This document shows, in pieces, positions 37,881-46,933 of a DNA stretch of 64,000 nt. The translations under genes were made by a program, and so were the position numbers. The DNA comes from Pseudomonadales bacterium (GTDB lineage: Bacteria > Pseudomonadota > Gammaproteobacteria > Pseudomonadales > Pseudohongiellaceae): contig WLWQ01000001.1 in assembly GCA_012103535.1 (NCBI GenBank), positions 1,742,280 to 1,806,279 of the forward strand, given 5' to 3'. The notes beneath the pieces were generated by a model. It was not told the DNA's origin. It saw only the letters and a program-made list of their open reading frames with translations, and did not search any database. The number at the start of each line of letters is the position of its first letter. Within the stretch, counting starts at the first letter, position 1.

Positions 37881-39338
37881 ATGTCTCAAAAAATTGTTTC
37901 CACTAAATACAGCACCGCTTCCGGTTTCATTATCTCCATTGCCTTTGTGTTTTCGCTAACCAGCAATGCAAACGATTTTGCAAGCCTGCAACAAAAATTA
38001 ATTATTCAGAACGATAATCTGCTGGCGTTAGAAGACAATTTTGGAAGACATGATTTCCAGTTAGTTGAACCCCTAACCCATTTAGCGCAAACACAATTCG
38101 ACGCAAATCATTTCGACGATGCCATGGAAACCGTTAGTCGAGCGCTGCAAATTACGCGATTGAATCACGGGCTTTACACAAAAGAGCAGTACGACTTGTT
38201 GGCAATGAAGATTGATATCGATATCCGTAGAGCAAGCTGGGATAAGGCAGACAAATCTTTACGCCATTTCAAATGGCTAGTGGAAAATCGTTTCGAGGGT
38301 AACGATCTAGAACTTCTGGAAGCATTGGACTGGTTGGCTAATGTCCACATGCAAGGTGTAATCCACGACAAAACTGACCAGAGAGCGTATCACCTGATCG
38401 CAGCGACCAGATTGAACGAACAGGCCGTGCATCAAGCCCAGATTTTGGCAAACACAAATAGTCGATTTTACGCCGAACTCCTCTATTCCTTAACTGAAAA
38501 ATATTATCTCGAAACACGAGGAATTCTCGGTGGCGGATCAACAGCCTATTATTTACGCCTGCTTAATCCCTATTCCGCCTTAGTTGACTCCCGCTCTCGT
38601 GCTCTCGAAGTGCGCTATCGCGTTGGTCTGGAAAAATTGACTATGTTGCGCGCATTCTTGCAAGACTCGATGCAATTCGATAGCGAAACTGTCGGGATGG
38701 CGGAACTGTATATTGCCGACTGGAAAGTTCTTTTTAACAAATCCAATGACATCAATGCCGAGTACGCTGTCAGCTTCAATTCGCTTAAGGATGCAGGGGT
38801 TTCAAAGGAAAAATTGGATCAATTTTTTTCTCAGCCCGCAATTCTCCCAAGACCAGTCTTATCCTTGTCGATAGAAGAAGCATTAGCAGTTAGAAATTCG
38901 GCAAGTTTGTTTCAGGAGTCAGAATTGATCAATCCTGTAAACAGCGCCAGCGTGCAACCAAGTTTCAATCTAAGTCTTTATGAACCGACTCAATTTTTAG
39001 GTGGTCATGCCGTCGATTTCTCGCAATTGGATTTAAGCGAAACCTCAATCGATGATTGGCAATCAATTAGAGTCGATTTTGAGTTCGATCCAACTGAAGA
39101 GCGAAGAGTCAGGAATGGCGTATACTTTACAAAAAGTCATGTTAGCGCAAACAATCTATCTCTGATTGGTCAGCCCGGTGTAGAAAACGATGATTTACGG
39201 CAGGCACTTGCCCATATAAAAACCTTAAGTTTTCGACCTGCCTTTTTTGAAGGCAAGGCACTGGAGGGCAAGGTTGATCTGGATTTTCGAATTCGAGTAG
39301 GAGATGCCTATCCACTCCCGTCCTTGGTTATGCGCTAG
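37881..39338 (+). CDS. secreted helical-repeat protein, partner A of the kinase locus
   Basis: This is a protein of about 485 aa, starting at ATG 37881 (GGGG just upstream; the frame is open to 37866). A signal peptide ends near SNAND. The N-terminal two thirds are alpha-helical with TPR-like spacing (LVEPLTHLAQTQFDANHFDDA, AMETVSRALQITR). The last 30 residues, TLSFRPAFFEGKALEGKVD, resemble the C-terminal domain of TonB-type proteins. It is homologous throughout to 40408-41775 (shared E.FGR.D..L.EPL, GLYT..Q). It converges with the kinase gene, only two bases apart. Function unknown; a periplasmic scaffold or signalling partner is plausible. Confidence 0.7.
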   Translation: MSQKIVSTKYSTASGFIISIAFVFSLTSNANDFASLQQKLIIQNDNLLALEDNFGRHDFQLVEPLTHLAQTQFDANHFDDAMETVSRALQITRLNHGLYTKEQYDLLAMKIDIDIRRASWDKADKSLRHFKWLVENRFEGNDLELLEALDWLANVHMQGVIHDKTDQRAYHLIAATRLNEQAVHQAQILANTNSRFYAELLYSLTEKYYLETRGILGGGSTAYYLRLLNPYSALVDSRSRALEVRYRVGLEKLTMLRAFLQDSMQFDSETVGMAELYIADWKVLFNKSNDINAEYAVSFNSLKDAGVSKEKLDQFFSQPAILPRPVLSLSIEEALAVRNSASLFQESELINPVNSASVQPSFNLSLYEPTQFLGGHAVDFSQLDLSETSIDDWQSIRVDFEFDPTEERRVRNGVYFTKSHVSANNLSLIGQPGVENDDLRQALAHIKTLSFRPAFFEGKALEGKVDLDFRIRVGDAYPLPSLVMR

Positions 39339-39340
39339 AA

Positions 39341-40309
39341 CTAATAAATTGATCTGACTAGATCGGATTTCCAATCCTGTTGTAATAGGCGCACAACATC
39401 ATCCATGGATTGGAATCTATCAGCTGGTTCTTTTTCGAGACTGCGCATTGTTATTTCTTCCAGCAAAGAAGGTACTCGGGCACTGGTAATTGCGGATGGT
39501 TTGTCGGGAGTGTCATTCAGCACGCTCTCAATCACATGATGGAGTTTTTCACCCTTCGCGGGAGTCTTCCCGCTGAGCACTTCGTACATGATGGCGCCGA
39601 GACTGTAGATATCAGTTCGGTGATTGATGGTTGGATCCTGGTTAATCTGTTCGGGCGACATATAGTGTGGAGTCCCTTGAGCTTTGCCGGCGCCAGTAAG
39701 TGTAATGTCTGCAATTTCGACTGCCTTAGACGCTTCTTCTTCGGAGCCAGTTCCATCAGGATGCCAAACTTTTGCTAACCCCCAATCCAATAACAAAACT
39801 TCGCCATAAGGTCCTGCAACGATGTTTTCAGGCTTAATGTCGCGATGCGCGACCCCATGTTTGTGCGCATACGCCAGACAAAATGCAATTTGCAAAATGA
39901 CTTCCATCATTTGGGTAAGGTCATAGCGCTCTCTAAAATCCAGAATTTCCCGCAAGGTGTAACCATGCACTAACTTCATGGTGAAGTAGGGATTACCTTT
40001 CTTATCTCGCCCCAATTCATAGGTTGGAATGGTATTGGGATGTTGCAACATCGCCGATACTCTAGCCTCTCGAATAAGTCGTTGTTGCTCGACCTCATCG
40101 TCCGCAAACTCCGGCCTAAGAGTTTTGTAGCAAACGAATCGAGATAGATGTAAATCCTTGCAGGACTTAATCAGTGATTTACCGCCGGTAGCAATGGTGC
40201 TGAAAAACGCATAACGCAAATTTGCATCAATTTTTTGCGGCAAAGGTTTGTCAGTTTCTTCCAGAAAGACTGAACTATATTCTTTAGGGGGCTCGGGAAA
40301 ATTAAGCAT
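39341..40309 (-). CDS. Hanks-type serine/threonine protein kinase, soluble
   Basis: This is a 322 aa protein made almost wholly of a kinase domain. Catalytic elements are complete: Lys62 in VCYKTLRPE, Glu81 in the C helix, HRDIKPEN (Asp157, Lys159, Asn162), DWGLAK (Asp175, Trp for the usual Phe) and GTPHYMSPEQ with RTDIYSLG. The glycine loop is atypical (IATGGKSLIK). No transmembrane segment, PASTA or other sensor domain follows, unlike PknB-type receptors. It lies 98 bases downstream of helical-repeat partner B on the same strand. The adjacent secreted homologues suggest a dedicated signalling locus, but kinase and partners are predicted to sit on opposite sides of the inner membrane. Confidence 0.88.
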   Translation of the reverse strand: MLNFPEPPKEYSSVFLEETDKPLPQKIDANLRYAFFSTIATGGKSLIKSCKDLHLSRFVCYKTLRPEFADDEVEQQRLIREARVSAMLQHPNTIPTYELGRDKKGNPYFTMKLVHGYTLREILDFRERYDLTQMMEVILQIAFCLAYAHKHGVAHRDIKPENIVAGPYGEVLLLDWGLAKVWHPDGTGSEEEASKAVEIADITLTGAGKAQGTPHYMSPEQINQDPTINHRTDIYSLGAIMYEVLSGKTPAKGEKLHHVIESVLNDTPDKPSAITSARVPSLLEEITMRSLEKEPADRFQSMDDVVRLLQQDWKSDLVRSIY

Positions 40310-40407
40310 GGAACTACTGCGAATTCATAAATTTCAGAAATGTCAGCAACTACATTGCCTAATTTCTGGGATTAACTCAATAAATTTTAAAGCAAAGGAG
40401 AGAATTA

Positions 40408-41775
40408 TTATTCAGCGAGCTGGTAGTACAGAGTCGCAGAAACAGTTTGCGCTTCACCATTCACCAGTTGTGGTCGAAAGTGAAAATCTTTAATGGATTC
40501 TGTCAATTCGAACCAATCAACGCTACTGGAAATTTGTCGATTAACCAGCTCCAGATCCTGCGGCGAACTCAGGTTGTTTTTGTAACGGCCTTTATACCAT
40601 CGCCCAATCTGATCTAACCCCATTAGATTAAATGAGAACATCGCATACTCGCTGCGTTCCATGTCAATTTCACGCATTCCATAACTCACTGGGGAGATAG
40701 TTCTGGGGAATTGTGCTGACCATTGTCTAAATGTGAAATTGCTACTGCTGCCTTCTTCATTATTGCTGGTCGACTCAGAATTTTCGGCTAAGGCATTCTC
40801 TAGAGAACCATGAAATTCGAGTAAAGGAAGTTGTTTCGGCTGGCTCGTATAGCGATTAATAGTCTCCTGAGAATGACCTGCGGCTAGCAACAACTGATTT
40901 CCGTATTCATAGGCTTCTCTAGCAGCACCGGGATTCCCAAAAATGACTTCCCAATCCCCGAGGTAGAAAAACGCTAAGCCAGTGCCTTCTATATTAGGTT
41001 TTTCATTATCAGCGTAAAAACTTTGGATACTGGCGAGGGATCGCAATCCTGAATAATACAATGACAAACGTGCATCGCTGCGCGAAACCGCGTACCCAAT
41101 GCTGGAGTAACTGCGCAGCGATATCCCTGTCTTGCCGCCTACTTCCACCGCTACCGATTGCAGATACATCTGAACAACCTTTTTATACATGACTTCAGGA
41201 ACGCGACTGTCACCTTCTTCATAGTTAAATCGAGCTATTCGACTAGCCATGTTGGTCAAGCGTTCTGCTTGTCTAAAATGAGTGCTCTGATTAATCGCGA
41301 CGTCGTCGGCGACGCCCCAAAGATGAATGTCGACTAAATCCAGAATTGTAGTTATCAGTTCTTCATTAACAGGATTCTCAGAACGCGATAGGAGCCAATT
41401 CAAATGTTCGATAAGCTCGCCAGCATTAGTCCAGTCACCTCGATTTATGTAATTTTCGATATGGCGAACGAGTAAAGGAAATTGCGTGGGAGAATAAAGT
41501 CCTTCGCTAACTCGAATGATTTGGATAGCCTGGTCTAATACATTATGGGCATCGCCATAACGTCCATTTTCAATCAGTGCCAGACTATATTGATCAAGTG
41601 GTTCCAGTAGCCTTCGATCTAAGCGGCCGTACTCGAGTTCCAAATCGAAGAGACCCTCTTGCGTTCGATCTAGCTCTTGCTGGATTTGTTCGAGCCGTTC
41701 GAGATCTTCCAACTGAGCAAAAGCAGCGGATGAAAGGAGAACTGAGAATAAGGCTGTAGCGGTTAAGTAACGCAT
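40408..41775 (-). CDS. secreted helical-repeat protein, partner B of the kinase locus
   Basis: This is a protein of about 455 aa from the ATG at 41775 (open to 41829), with a signal peptide ending SSAAFAQ. It is alpha-helical with TPR-like repeats (LLEPLDQYSLALIENGRYGDA, HNVLDQAIQIIRVSEGLY). Its tail, FHFRPQLVNGEAQTVSATLYY, matches the tail of partner A and loosely TonB C-terminal domains. A Ser/Asn/Glu-rich linker (NSESTSNNEEGSSS) precedes the C-terminal domain. It is upstream of the kinase on the same strand and probably co-transcribed. Function unknown; homology to partner A is clear across the full length. Confidence 0.7.
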   Translation of the reverse strand: MRYLTATALFSVLLSSAAFAQLEDLERLEQIQQELDRTQEGLFDLELEYGRLDRRLLEPLDQYSLALIENGRYGDAHNVLDQAIQIIRVSEGLYSPTQFPLLVRHIENYINRGDWTNAGELIEHLNWLLSRSENPVNEELITTILDLVDIHLWGVADDVAINQSTHFRQAERLTNMASRIARFNYEEGDSRVPEVMYKKVVQMYLQSVAVEVGGKTGISLRSYSSIGYAVSRSDARLSLYYSGLRSLASIQSFYADNEKPNIEGTGLAFFYLGDWEVIFGNPGAAREAYEYGNQLLLAAGHSQETINRYTSQPKQLPLLEFHGSLENALAENSESTSNNEEGSSSNFTFRQWSAQFPRTISPVSYGMREIDMERSEYAMFSFNLMGLDQIGRWYKGRYKNNLSSPQDLELVNRQISSSVDWFELTESIKDFHFRPQLVNGEAQTVSATLYYQLAE

Positions 41776-42009
41776 CGATTTGTATTGTATTTTTCCAACC
41801 GATCCTATCCTATCAAGACCGAATAGCACAGAATATCTTCCTTACCTAATGGTAATTAGATTACGGGATCAACTTCCCACCAACCGCGGTGCAGTTCACA
41901 GTTAAGACTGGCTTGTGACCCTGCTAGTGCAGCCACTACAAATTATTAATATTAGGCAGCCCGCAATAGCGGCTAGAATGGTGCAATGAAGGAAGAGAAA
42001 CGAAAGACA

Positions 42010-42411
42010 ATGGAAACCGAATTTCATGTTCGCTATGCAGAAACAGATGCAATGGGAGTGGTTCACCACGCAACTTATCTCATCTACTTCGAGGAAGGCC
42101 GCAGCCAGTTAATGCGAGATTTCGGCAGCAATTATGCCGATATCGAAGCCGCTGGATTTCAAATGCCAGTTACCGAATTGGGCGTGCGTTATGTAGGCAG
42201 TTTTCGTTACGGTGAAAAAGTAAAAGTTCATACGAATATCGAAGAGAACCTGAGTCGACGAGTGACTTTTTCTTACACCGTCGTCAATCCCGAAACCGGG
42301 GATACATTGGTTACAGGATTTACCAAACATATCTGGACCGATCGAGATGGCAAGGTAACCCGCATGCCTGAGCAATGGGCAAAACTGTTTAGAGAAAAGG
42401 AGCTCGCTTGA
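42010..42411 (+). CDS. acyl-CoA thioesterase, YbgC / 4-hydroxybenzoyl-CoA thioesterase type
   Basis: This is a hot-dog-fold protein of about 133 aa. VRYAETDAMGVVHHATYLIYFEEGR holds the catalytic Asp and His of the 4HBT/YbgC family. FTKHIWTDRDGKVTRMP ends the barrel. I prefer the ATG at 42010 because GGAAGAG lies upstream and the domain starts at once; an ATG at 41986 in the same frame adds eight residues. The stop overlaps the TTG start of the next gene (TTGA, 42408-42411), so translation is coupled. It may release an aromatic or short acyl group from CoA; with kynureninase downstream, an anthranilate-related substrate is conceivable but unproven. Confidence 0.88.
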   Translation: METEFHVRYAETDAMGVVHHATYLIYFEEGRSQLMRDFGSNYADIEAAGFQMPVTELGVRYVGSFRYGEKVKVHTNIEENLSRRVTFSYTVVNPETGDTLVTGFTKHIWTDRDGKVTRMPEQWAKLFREKELA

Positions 42412-43224
42412 GAATCGCAATAATTAGTTTCGTGCTATCTAGCAGCTTGCAAATATTTGCAGCCGACAGTCACATTGACTTTCCTACTGTAGAAAACAAT
42501 GTCGACTTCGAGCAAGTGCAGTCATTACCTTTTCGCGACGAAGATCATCAACTCGCCTACGGCGCGGACCCATTGCAATATGGAAAATTGTATTTGCCTA
42601 GCGATTCGAGCTCGCCTCATCCCTTGGTCGTCTTTATTCATGGAGGTTGTTGGCTAAACAGCTTTGACATGTCCCACACGTATCCTTTCTTAACTGGGCT
42701 CGTGCAAGCTGGTTTTGCAGTGTGGTCGTTAGAGTATAGAAGGACGGGTGATACTGGCGGTGGTTGGCCTGGGACTTACAATGACATAAAGTCCGGTATT
42801 GGGTTTCTTCCCTCACTTGCTAGCTATTCTGTTGATGTGAACAATTTTGTAATTGCCGGTCACTCCGCTGGCGGGCACCGAGACTCCTGCAGCAAAAGGA
42901 GTAATCGGCATCGCGCCAATCACCAACATCATAAGTTACAGTCAGGGCTCAAACTCGTGCCAGGCTGCAGCGTCTCAATTCATGGGCTCAGCGTATAGCC
43001 AAAATTCTCTAGCTTACCGCCAGGCTAACCCTGCGGAAAAAACACCACATAGTAGGTCTATAATTTTTCAGGGCACTCTTGATGCTATCATTCCAATTGA
43101 ACAATCGCGCTTAACAGGTGCACAAACTGAATTGAAAGACGGCGCAAGCCATTTCGATTGGATTCATCCTGGCAGTAGAGGATTTGCTCTTATTGTCAAA
43201 GCAATTGAAGGAATGTTGGACTAA
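42408..43224 (+). pseudogene. secreted alpha/beta hydrolase, kynurenine-formamidase-like, disrupted
   Basis: Two frames together make one hydrolase. The first (TTG start 42408, AAAAGGAGC upstream) gives a signal peptide (cleavage near FAADS), the oxyanion motif FIHGGCW and the nucleophile motif AGHSAGGH. The second (from about 42873 to 43224) gives KGVIGIAPITNI, the acid in QGTLDAIIP and the His in GASHFDW. The frame changes near 42875-42885. Intact relatives usually have some 20 residues between GHSAGGH and the KGVI strand, but here only a few, so a deletion not divisible by three seems likelier than a one-base error. HGGxW and the kynureninase neighbour point to arylformamidase activity. 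Export of such an enzyme would be odd. Confidence 0.7.
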
Positions 43225-44459
43225 TGGATTTAGATGCGATTCGACAACTCGATGCAGAAGATCCTCTGGCAGAAAAACGTAATGAGTTTTTCCTACCGAA
43301 AGAAAAAATTTATCTCGACGGTAATTCTCTTGGCCCTCTAACTCTGGTAGCAAAGCGCCGAGCGATCGAAGTTGTCGACAAGCAATGGGGTAATGATCTA
43401 ATTGCCAGTTGGAATCTTCACAATTGGATCGATCTTCCTACCAACGTCGGTGAAAAGATTGCAACACTAATTGGAGCAGCCAGTGGACAGACCATCTGTT
43501 GTGATTCTGTTTCTATCAACTTATTCAAACTATTAACTTGTGCCCTTGCGATAAACAACGAACGGCAATCGATACTATCTACTCGGGACAACTTTCCAAC
43601 CGACCTTTACATCGCCGAAGGGGTACAACGACTGCTTGGAGATGGGCGCTGTCATCTGGAATTAGTCGAGCGCCATGAATTGGCGACAAGACTGGAGGAT
43701 AAGCCAGCGGTATTATTGCTTACGCAAACTGATTTTCGTTCCGGCGAACTGTTTGATATTGAAGAATTAACTTCATTGGCTCATGCCAATGGCACTTTGG
43801 TCATCTGGGATCTGTCACATAGCGCTGGCGTTCTGCCACTAGAGTTGGACAAGTGGCAAGTAGACTTCGCGGTAGGCTGTACTTACAAATTCTTAAACGG
43901 GGGTCCTGGAGCTCCCGCTTTTTTGTATGCTGCGCAAAAGCATCAAGACAAATGCGAACAACCAATTACCGGCTGGATGGGACACAAGGCACCTTTTAAT
44001 TTTGAAAGTAAGTACTCTGCAAGCGACGGCATGACAAAATTTTTAGCGGGAACGCCTCCGATTCTTTCTATGAGCATGCTCAACGCTGCTCTTGCTTCAT
44101 TTGAAAACATCGATATGCAACAACTGCGAACAAAGTCTATGCAACTTACCGACCTTTTCCTCACTTTGTTAAAAGAAACAGGAAGTTCGCAACAGCTGCA
44201 ACTCTGTTCACCTAGTTCTGCCGAGCTGCGTGGAAGTCAGCTCGCATTTTCTCATGCCAAAGGATTTGGAATCTGTCAGGCTCTCGCCGCGAAACAAGTT
44301 ATCGCGGACTTTCGCAGCCCTGATTTACTCCGATTTGGCTTCTCTCCCCTGCATCTGCGTTACGAAGATATATGGCATTGCACCCAGGCAATTAAGGAGG
44401 TCCTGGAGGAAGGAATGTACTTATTGCCGGCTTTCAATAAGCGATTGCGGGTAACCTAG
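43224..44459 (+). CDS. kynU: kynureninase
   Basis: This is a 411 aa PLP-dependent enzyme cleaving kynurenine or 3-hydroxykynurenine to (3-hydroxy)anthranilate and alanine. IYLDGNSLGPL opens the fold, VIWDLSHSAGVLPLEL gives the PLP-pyridine Asp, and CTYKFLNGGPGAPAFLY contains the Schiff-base Lys with the kynureninase-specific NGGPG. GWMGHKAPFNFE and FLAGTPPILSM are also characteristic. Length matches the family. Its ATG overlaps the stop of the disrupted hydrolase by one base, so the three genes form an operon for the middle of the tryptophan-kynurenine route. Tryptophan dioxygenase is not in the window. Confidence 0.93.
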   Translation: MDLDAIRQLDAEDPLAEKRNEFFLPKEKIYLDGNSLGPLTLVAKRRAIEVVDKQWGNDLIASWNLHNWIDLPTNVGEKIATLIGAASGQTICCDSVSINLFKLLTCALAINNERQSILSTRDNFPTDLYIAEGVQRLLGDGRCHLELVERHELATRLEDKPAVLLLTQTDFRSGELFDIEELTSLAHANGTLVIWDLSHSAGVLPLELDKWQVDFAVGCTYKFLNGGPGAPAFLYAAQKHQDKCEQPITGWMGHKAPFNFESKYSASDGMTKFLAGTPPILSMSMLNAALASFENIDMQQLRTKSMQLTDLFLTLLKETGSSQQLQLCSPSSAELRGSQLAFSHAKGFGICQALAAKQVIADFRSPDLLRFGFSPLHLRYEDIWHCTQAIKEVLEEGMYLLPAFNKRLRVT

Positions 44460-44668
44460 CCTGTTTGTTTAAATTAAGTCATTGTTTTTATTGATAGTTT
44501 ACTTTAATCACAGAACTTATTCATTTTTGTGATACATTCCTCTCATTAGCCCATGAAAAGACAGGAAAATGGAGCTAAAATCAACAGTTAGAGAATAATG
44601 CGAAAGCAGAACCGAACTTAGAGCAGATTCCAGGTCGGAATTGCCCTTTTCAGACGTAAAAATTAGCA

Positions 44669-46933
44669 ATGCAAGAAGTTCAGGACTCCCTCAACAAGCT
44701 CAAATTTGCCTCTGGCAAGTCCCTCACGCGACTTGTTATTACTGCATTGGAAAACGCGCGCTTACAGATTGAAGCGCAAGCCACGCGCTTTGTTGGCGCT
44801 AAAGCACCGCCAATAAGCGAAGAATCCCCTGGCATCGCCGATCGCTTCATGAATAACCTCTATACCTATTTCGATGAGCTGACTTCTTTGTCAATCAAAG
44901 ACACTGAAATTGAACCGGACGACTACGACAGTCTTTCTCTTGTTGATCATGATTACCTCGAAGCAATGATTGCGATGGAGGGAATGGTAAAGAACTTACG
45001 TGAACTTGAAGTTAAAGGCTTCAAGAGTTTGCAGACTCGTTTGGAAGCCATGTACCCAAGTTACCGCATCGATGAAACAACCAATCCATTGGATCCTGAA
45101 CAAGTAGGTGACTGTTTTAATGAAGCGATTCGTCCACTGGGATTAAAAGCACATTATCTGCTCTCCATTTACCGCGAATTCAATAAATCGGTGTTTCAAA
45201 ACTATGAAGAAATAATTGCCGAAGCAAATGACGTGCTTATCGAGAACGGTATTTTGCCAAATCTCGATATCACCGCAGAGGAAAGAGCTAAGCGCAAGAA
45301 ATCTAGAGAAGCAGCGCGTGCGCAATTAGAAGAAGAACAAAAGCTCAAAGAAGAAGAAGAGAAAGCTGAGCTGGAAACACGCAAGAGTAAAAAAACGAGA
45401 ACACCCAAAACAGAATCCGTCGAAGAAATCGATGCTGCGCCTGCTCCGCAAGCTGCGCAGCAACAGGCCGAGATATTTGCCATGATGCAGACTCTGGTAA
45501 AGAGCCTTGCTCAGAATCAAGGAAATACAAACGCCTTACCGGTCTCTGGGCCAGTTGCTTCAAACGAAATAGTTGCCGACCAACAAGAATTGCGTCAGCA
45601 ACAAGAAAAGTTGATGGGCATGTTGACTGATATTCAGTCCAACATCCTGCAAACTCCTGGCTCAGATAACAACGGGGCTGTCGATGCTTCTGCCATCGCT
45701 CAAGAAATTAGCCAAAGCCTGGAAACTGAAACGGCAAGTGGCGAAATTGCTCCCATTTCTGTTCAATCTTCGGATGTTATCAATCTCGTAACCCTACTTT
45801 ACGAAGCGATCTGGAAAGACCAATCTCTTTCAGTGGTCATGAAAGAGCTGATAGGCCGCACTCAAATTTCCATAATGAAAGTTGCGCTTAGTGACACCAG
45901 TTTCTTTGACAATGAACAACATCCAACACGTCTGCTGCTGAATGAACTGGCTCTGGCTGGTATTGCCTGGACCGCAACAGAAGACCTGGATACCGATCCT
46001 CTCTACAACAAAGTAAAAGAATTGGTTGAACGTATCCTTGGAGAAGCAGAAATAGGTCTTGCGTTCTTACAAAACATTCTGATTGAGTTACGCCAATCTG
46101 TGGGCGAACAAACCGGCACCGACGCAACGGTAGAGATGCGAATTCGGGAAGCGGACGATTACAAGCAGAGTATGGACGATATCCACACCTACGTTTCTCA
46201 AAAAGTTAACGAACGCGTGCTTAAGGGCTATCTTGATCCCTCAATCCGCAGTTTATTGGACACCCACATTCATGATTTCCTGGTGAAGCTTGTTGTAAAA
46301 GAAGGCATCAACGGTGGCTCATGGAAACCGGTTATGAGCACTATCGATGTCCTGCTTTGGACCGTTCAAGCAGAAAAGCAGCCGGGAGACAGAGATCGCT
46401 TCGAAAGAATTAATCCGCGCTTGCTGGATAACTTGGGCAAAGCTCTGGAAATCGGTGGCGCATCTAAAACCAAGATCACCAAGATCATGCGTCAATTGAA
46501 ACAGGTACAGGAATACAGCTTTCATAAAGCTGATGTCGCTGTCGCGGAACAAAGCGCAGGCGCTACAAATTTATCGACAGATAGCGCAGCACCAAAAAGA
46601 TCAATGCGGGAACCGCCGCCGCTCTCTCGTGATGATCCATACCTGCGTCAGGTCGATAAACTTACAGTCGGCAGCTGGCTTGAGTTTCGCGGTGCTTCTG
46701 GTAACGCGGTGCGACTTACCCTGGCATCGAAGATCGATAGCATCGACAAAATTTTCTTTGCCAATAACCAGGGCAAGAAAATCATCGAGCTCACTCGTAT
46801 GCGTTTAGCCAATGAATTGAAAATTGGCAGCGTCACAGTTGTAAGCAAGGATGCTCTAGTCAATCGAGCAATGGATTCCGTTATTTCCAACTTGAAAGAT
46901 TCCGCCGCAAATGCCGACGTGGCGACTGTTTAG
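44669..46933 (+). CDS. DUF1631 family protein
   Basis: This is a 754 aa cytoplasmic protein of the DUF1631 type found in Pseudomonas-like Gammaproteobacteria. A charged coiled-coil (about residues 205-245, KKSREAARAQLEEEQKLKEE) and a Gln-rich stretch (APQAAQQQAEIFAMMQ) separate two helical regions. The last 120 residues, from VDKLTVGSWLEFRG through KIDSIDKIFFANNQGKKI, resemble a small PilZ-like barrel, but the RxxxR and DxSxxG signature is not seen. No enzyme motif is evident. It stands alone, 209 bases after kynU, and overlaps the convergent serine hydrolase gene by four bases. Function is not established. Confidence 0.8.
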   Translation: MQEVQDSLNKLKFASGKSLTRLVITALENARLQIEAQATRFVGAKAPPISEESPGIADRFMNNLYTYFDELTSLSIKDTEIEPDDYDSLSLVDHDYLEAMIAMEGMVKNLRELEVKGFKSLQTRLEAMYPSYRIDETTNPLDPEQVGDCFNEAIRPLGLKAHYLLSIYREFNKSVFQNYEEIIAEANDVLIENGILPNLDITAEERAKRKKSREAARAQLEEEQKLKEEEEKAELETRKSKKTRTPKTESVEEIDAAPAPQAAQQQAEIFAMMQTLVKSLAQNQGNTNALPVSGPVASNEIVADQQELRQQQEKLMGMLTDIQSNILQTPGSDNNGAVDASAIAQEISQSLETETASGEIAPISVQSSDVINLVTLLYEAIWKDQSLSVVMKELIGRTQISIMKVALSDTSFFDNEQHPTRLLLNELALAGIAWTATEDLDTDPLYNKVKELVERILGEAEIGLAFLQNILIELRQSVGEQTGTDATVEMRIREADDYKQSMDDIHTYVSQKVNERVLKGYLDPSIRSLLDTHIHDFLVKLVVKEGINGGSWKPVMSTIDVLLWTVQAEKQPGDRDRFERINPRLLDNLGKALEIGGASKTKITKIMRQLKQVQEYSFHKADVAVAEQSAGATNLSTDSAAPKRSMREPPPLSRDDPYLRQVDKLTVGSWLEFRGASGNAVRLTLASKIDSIDKIFFANNQGKKIIELTRMRLANELKIGSVTVVSKDALVNRAMDSVISNLKDSAANADVATV

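Noticed and set aside
37692..37889. 65-codon minus-strand frame between divergent genes
   Set aside because: No ribosome-binding site, no conserved pattern, and it overlaps the start of a well-supported gene.
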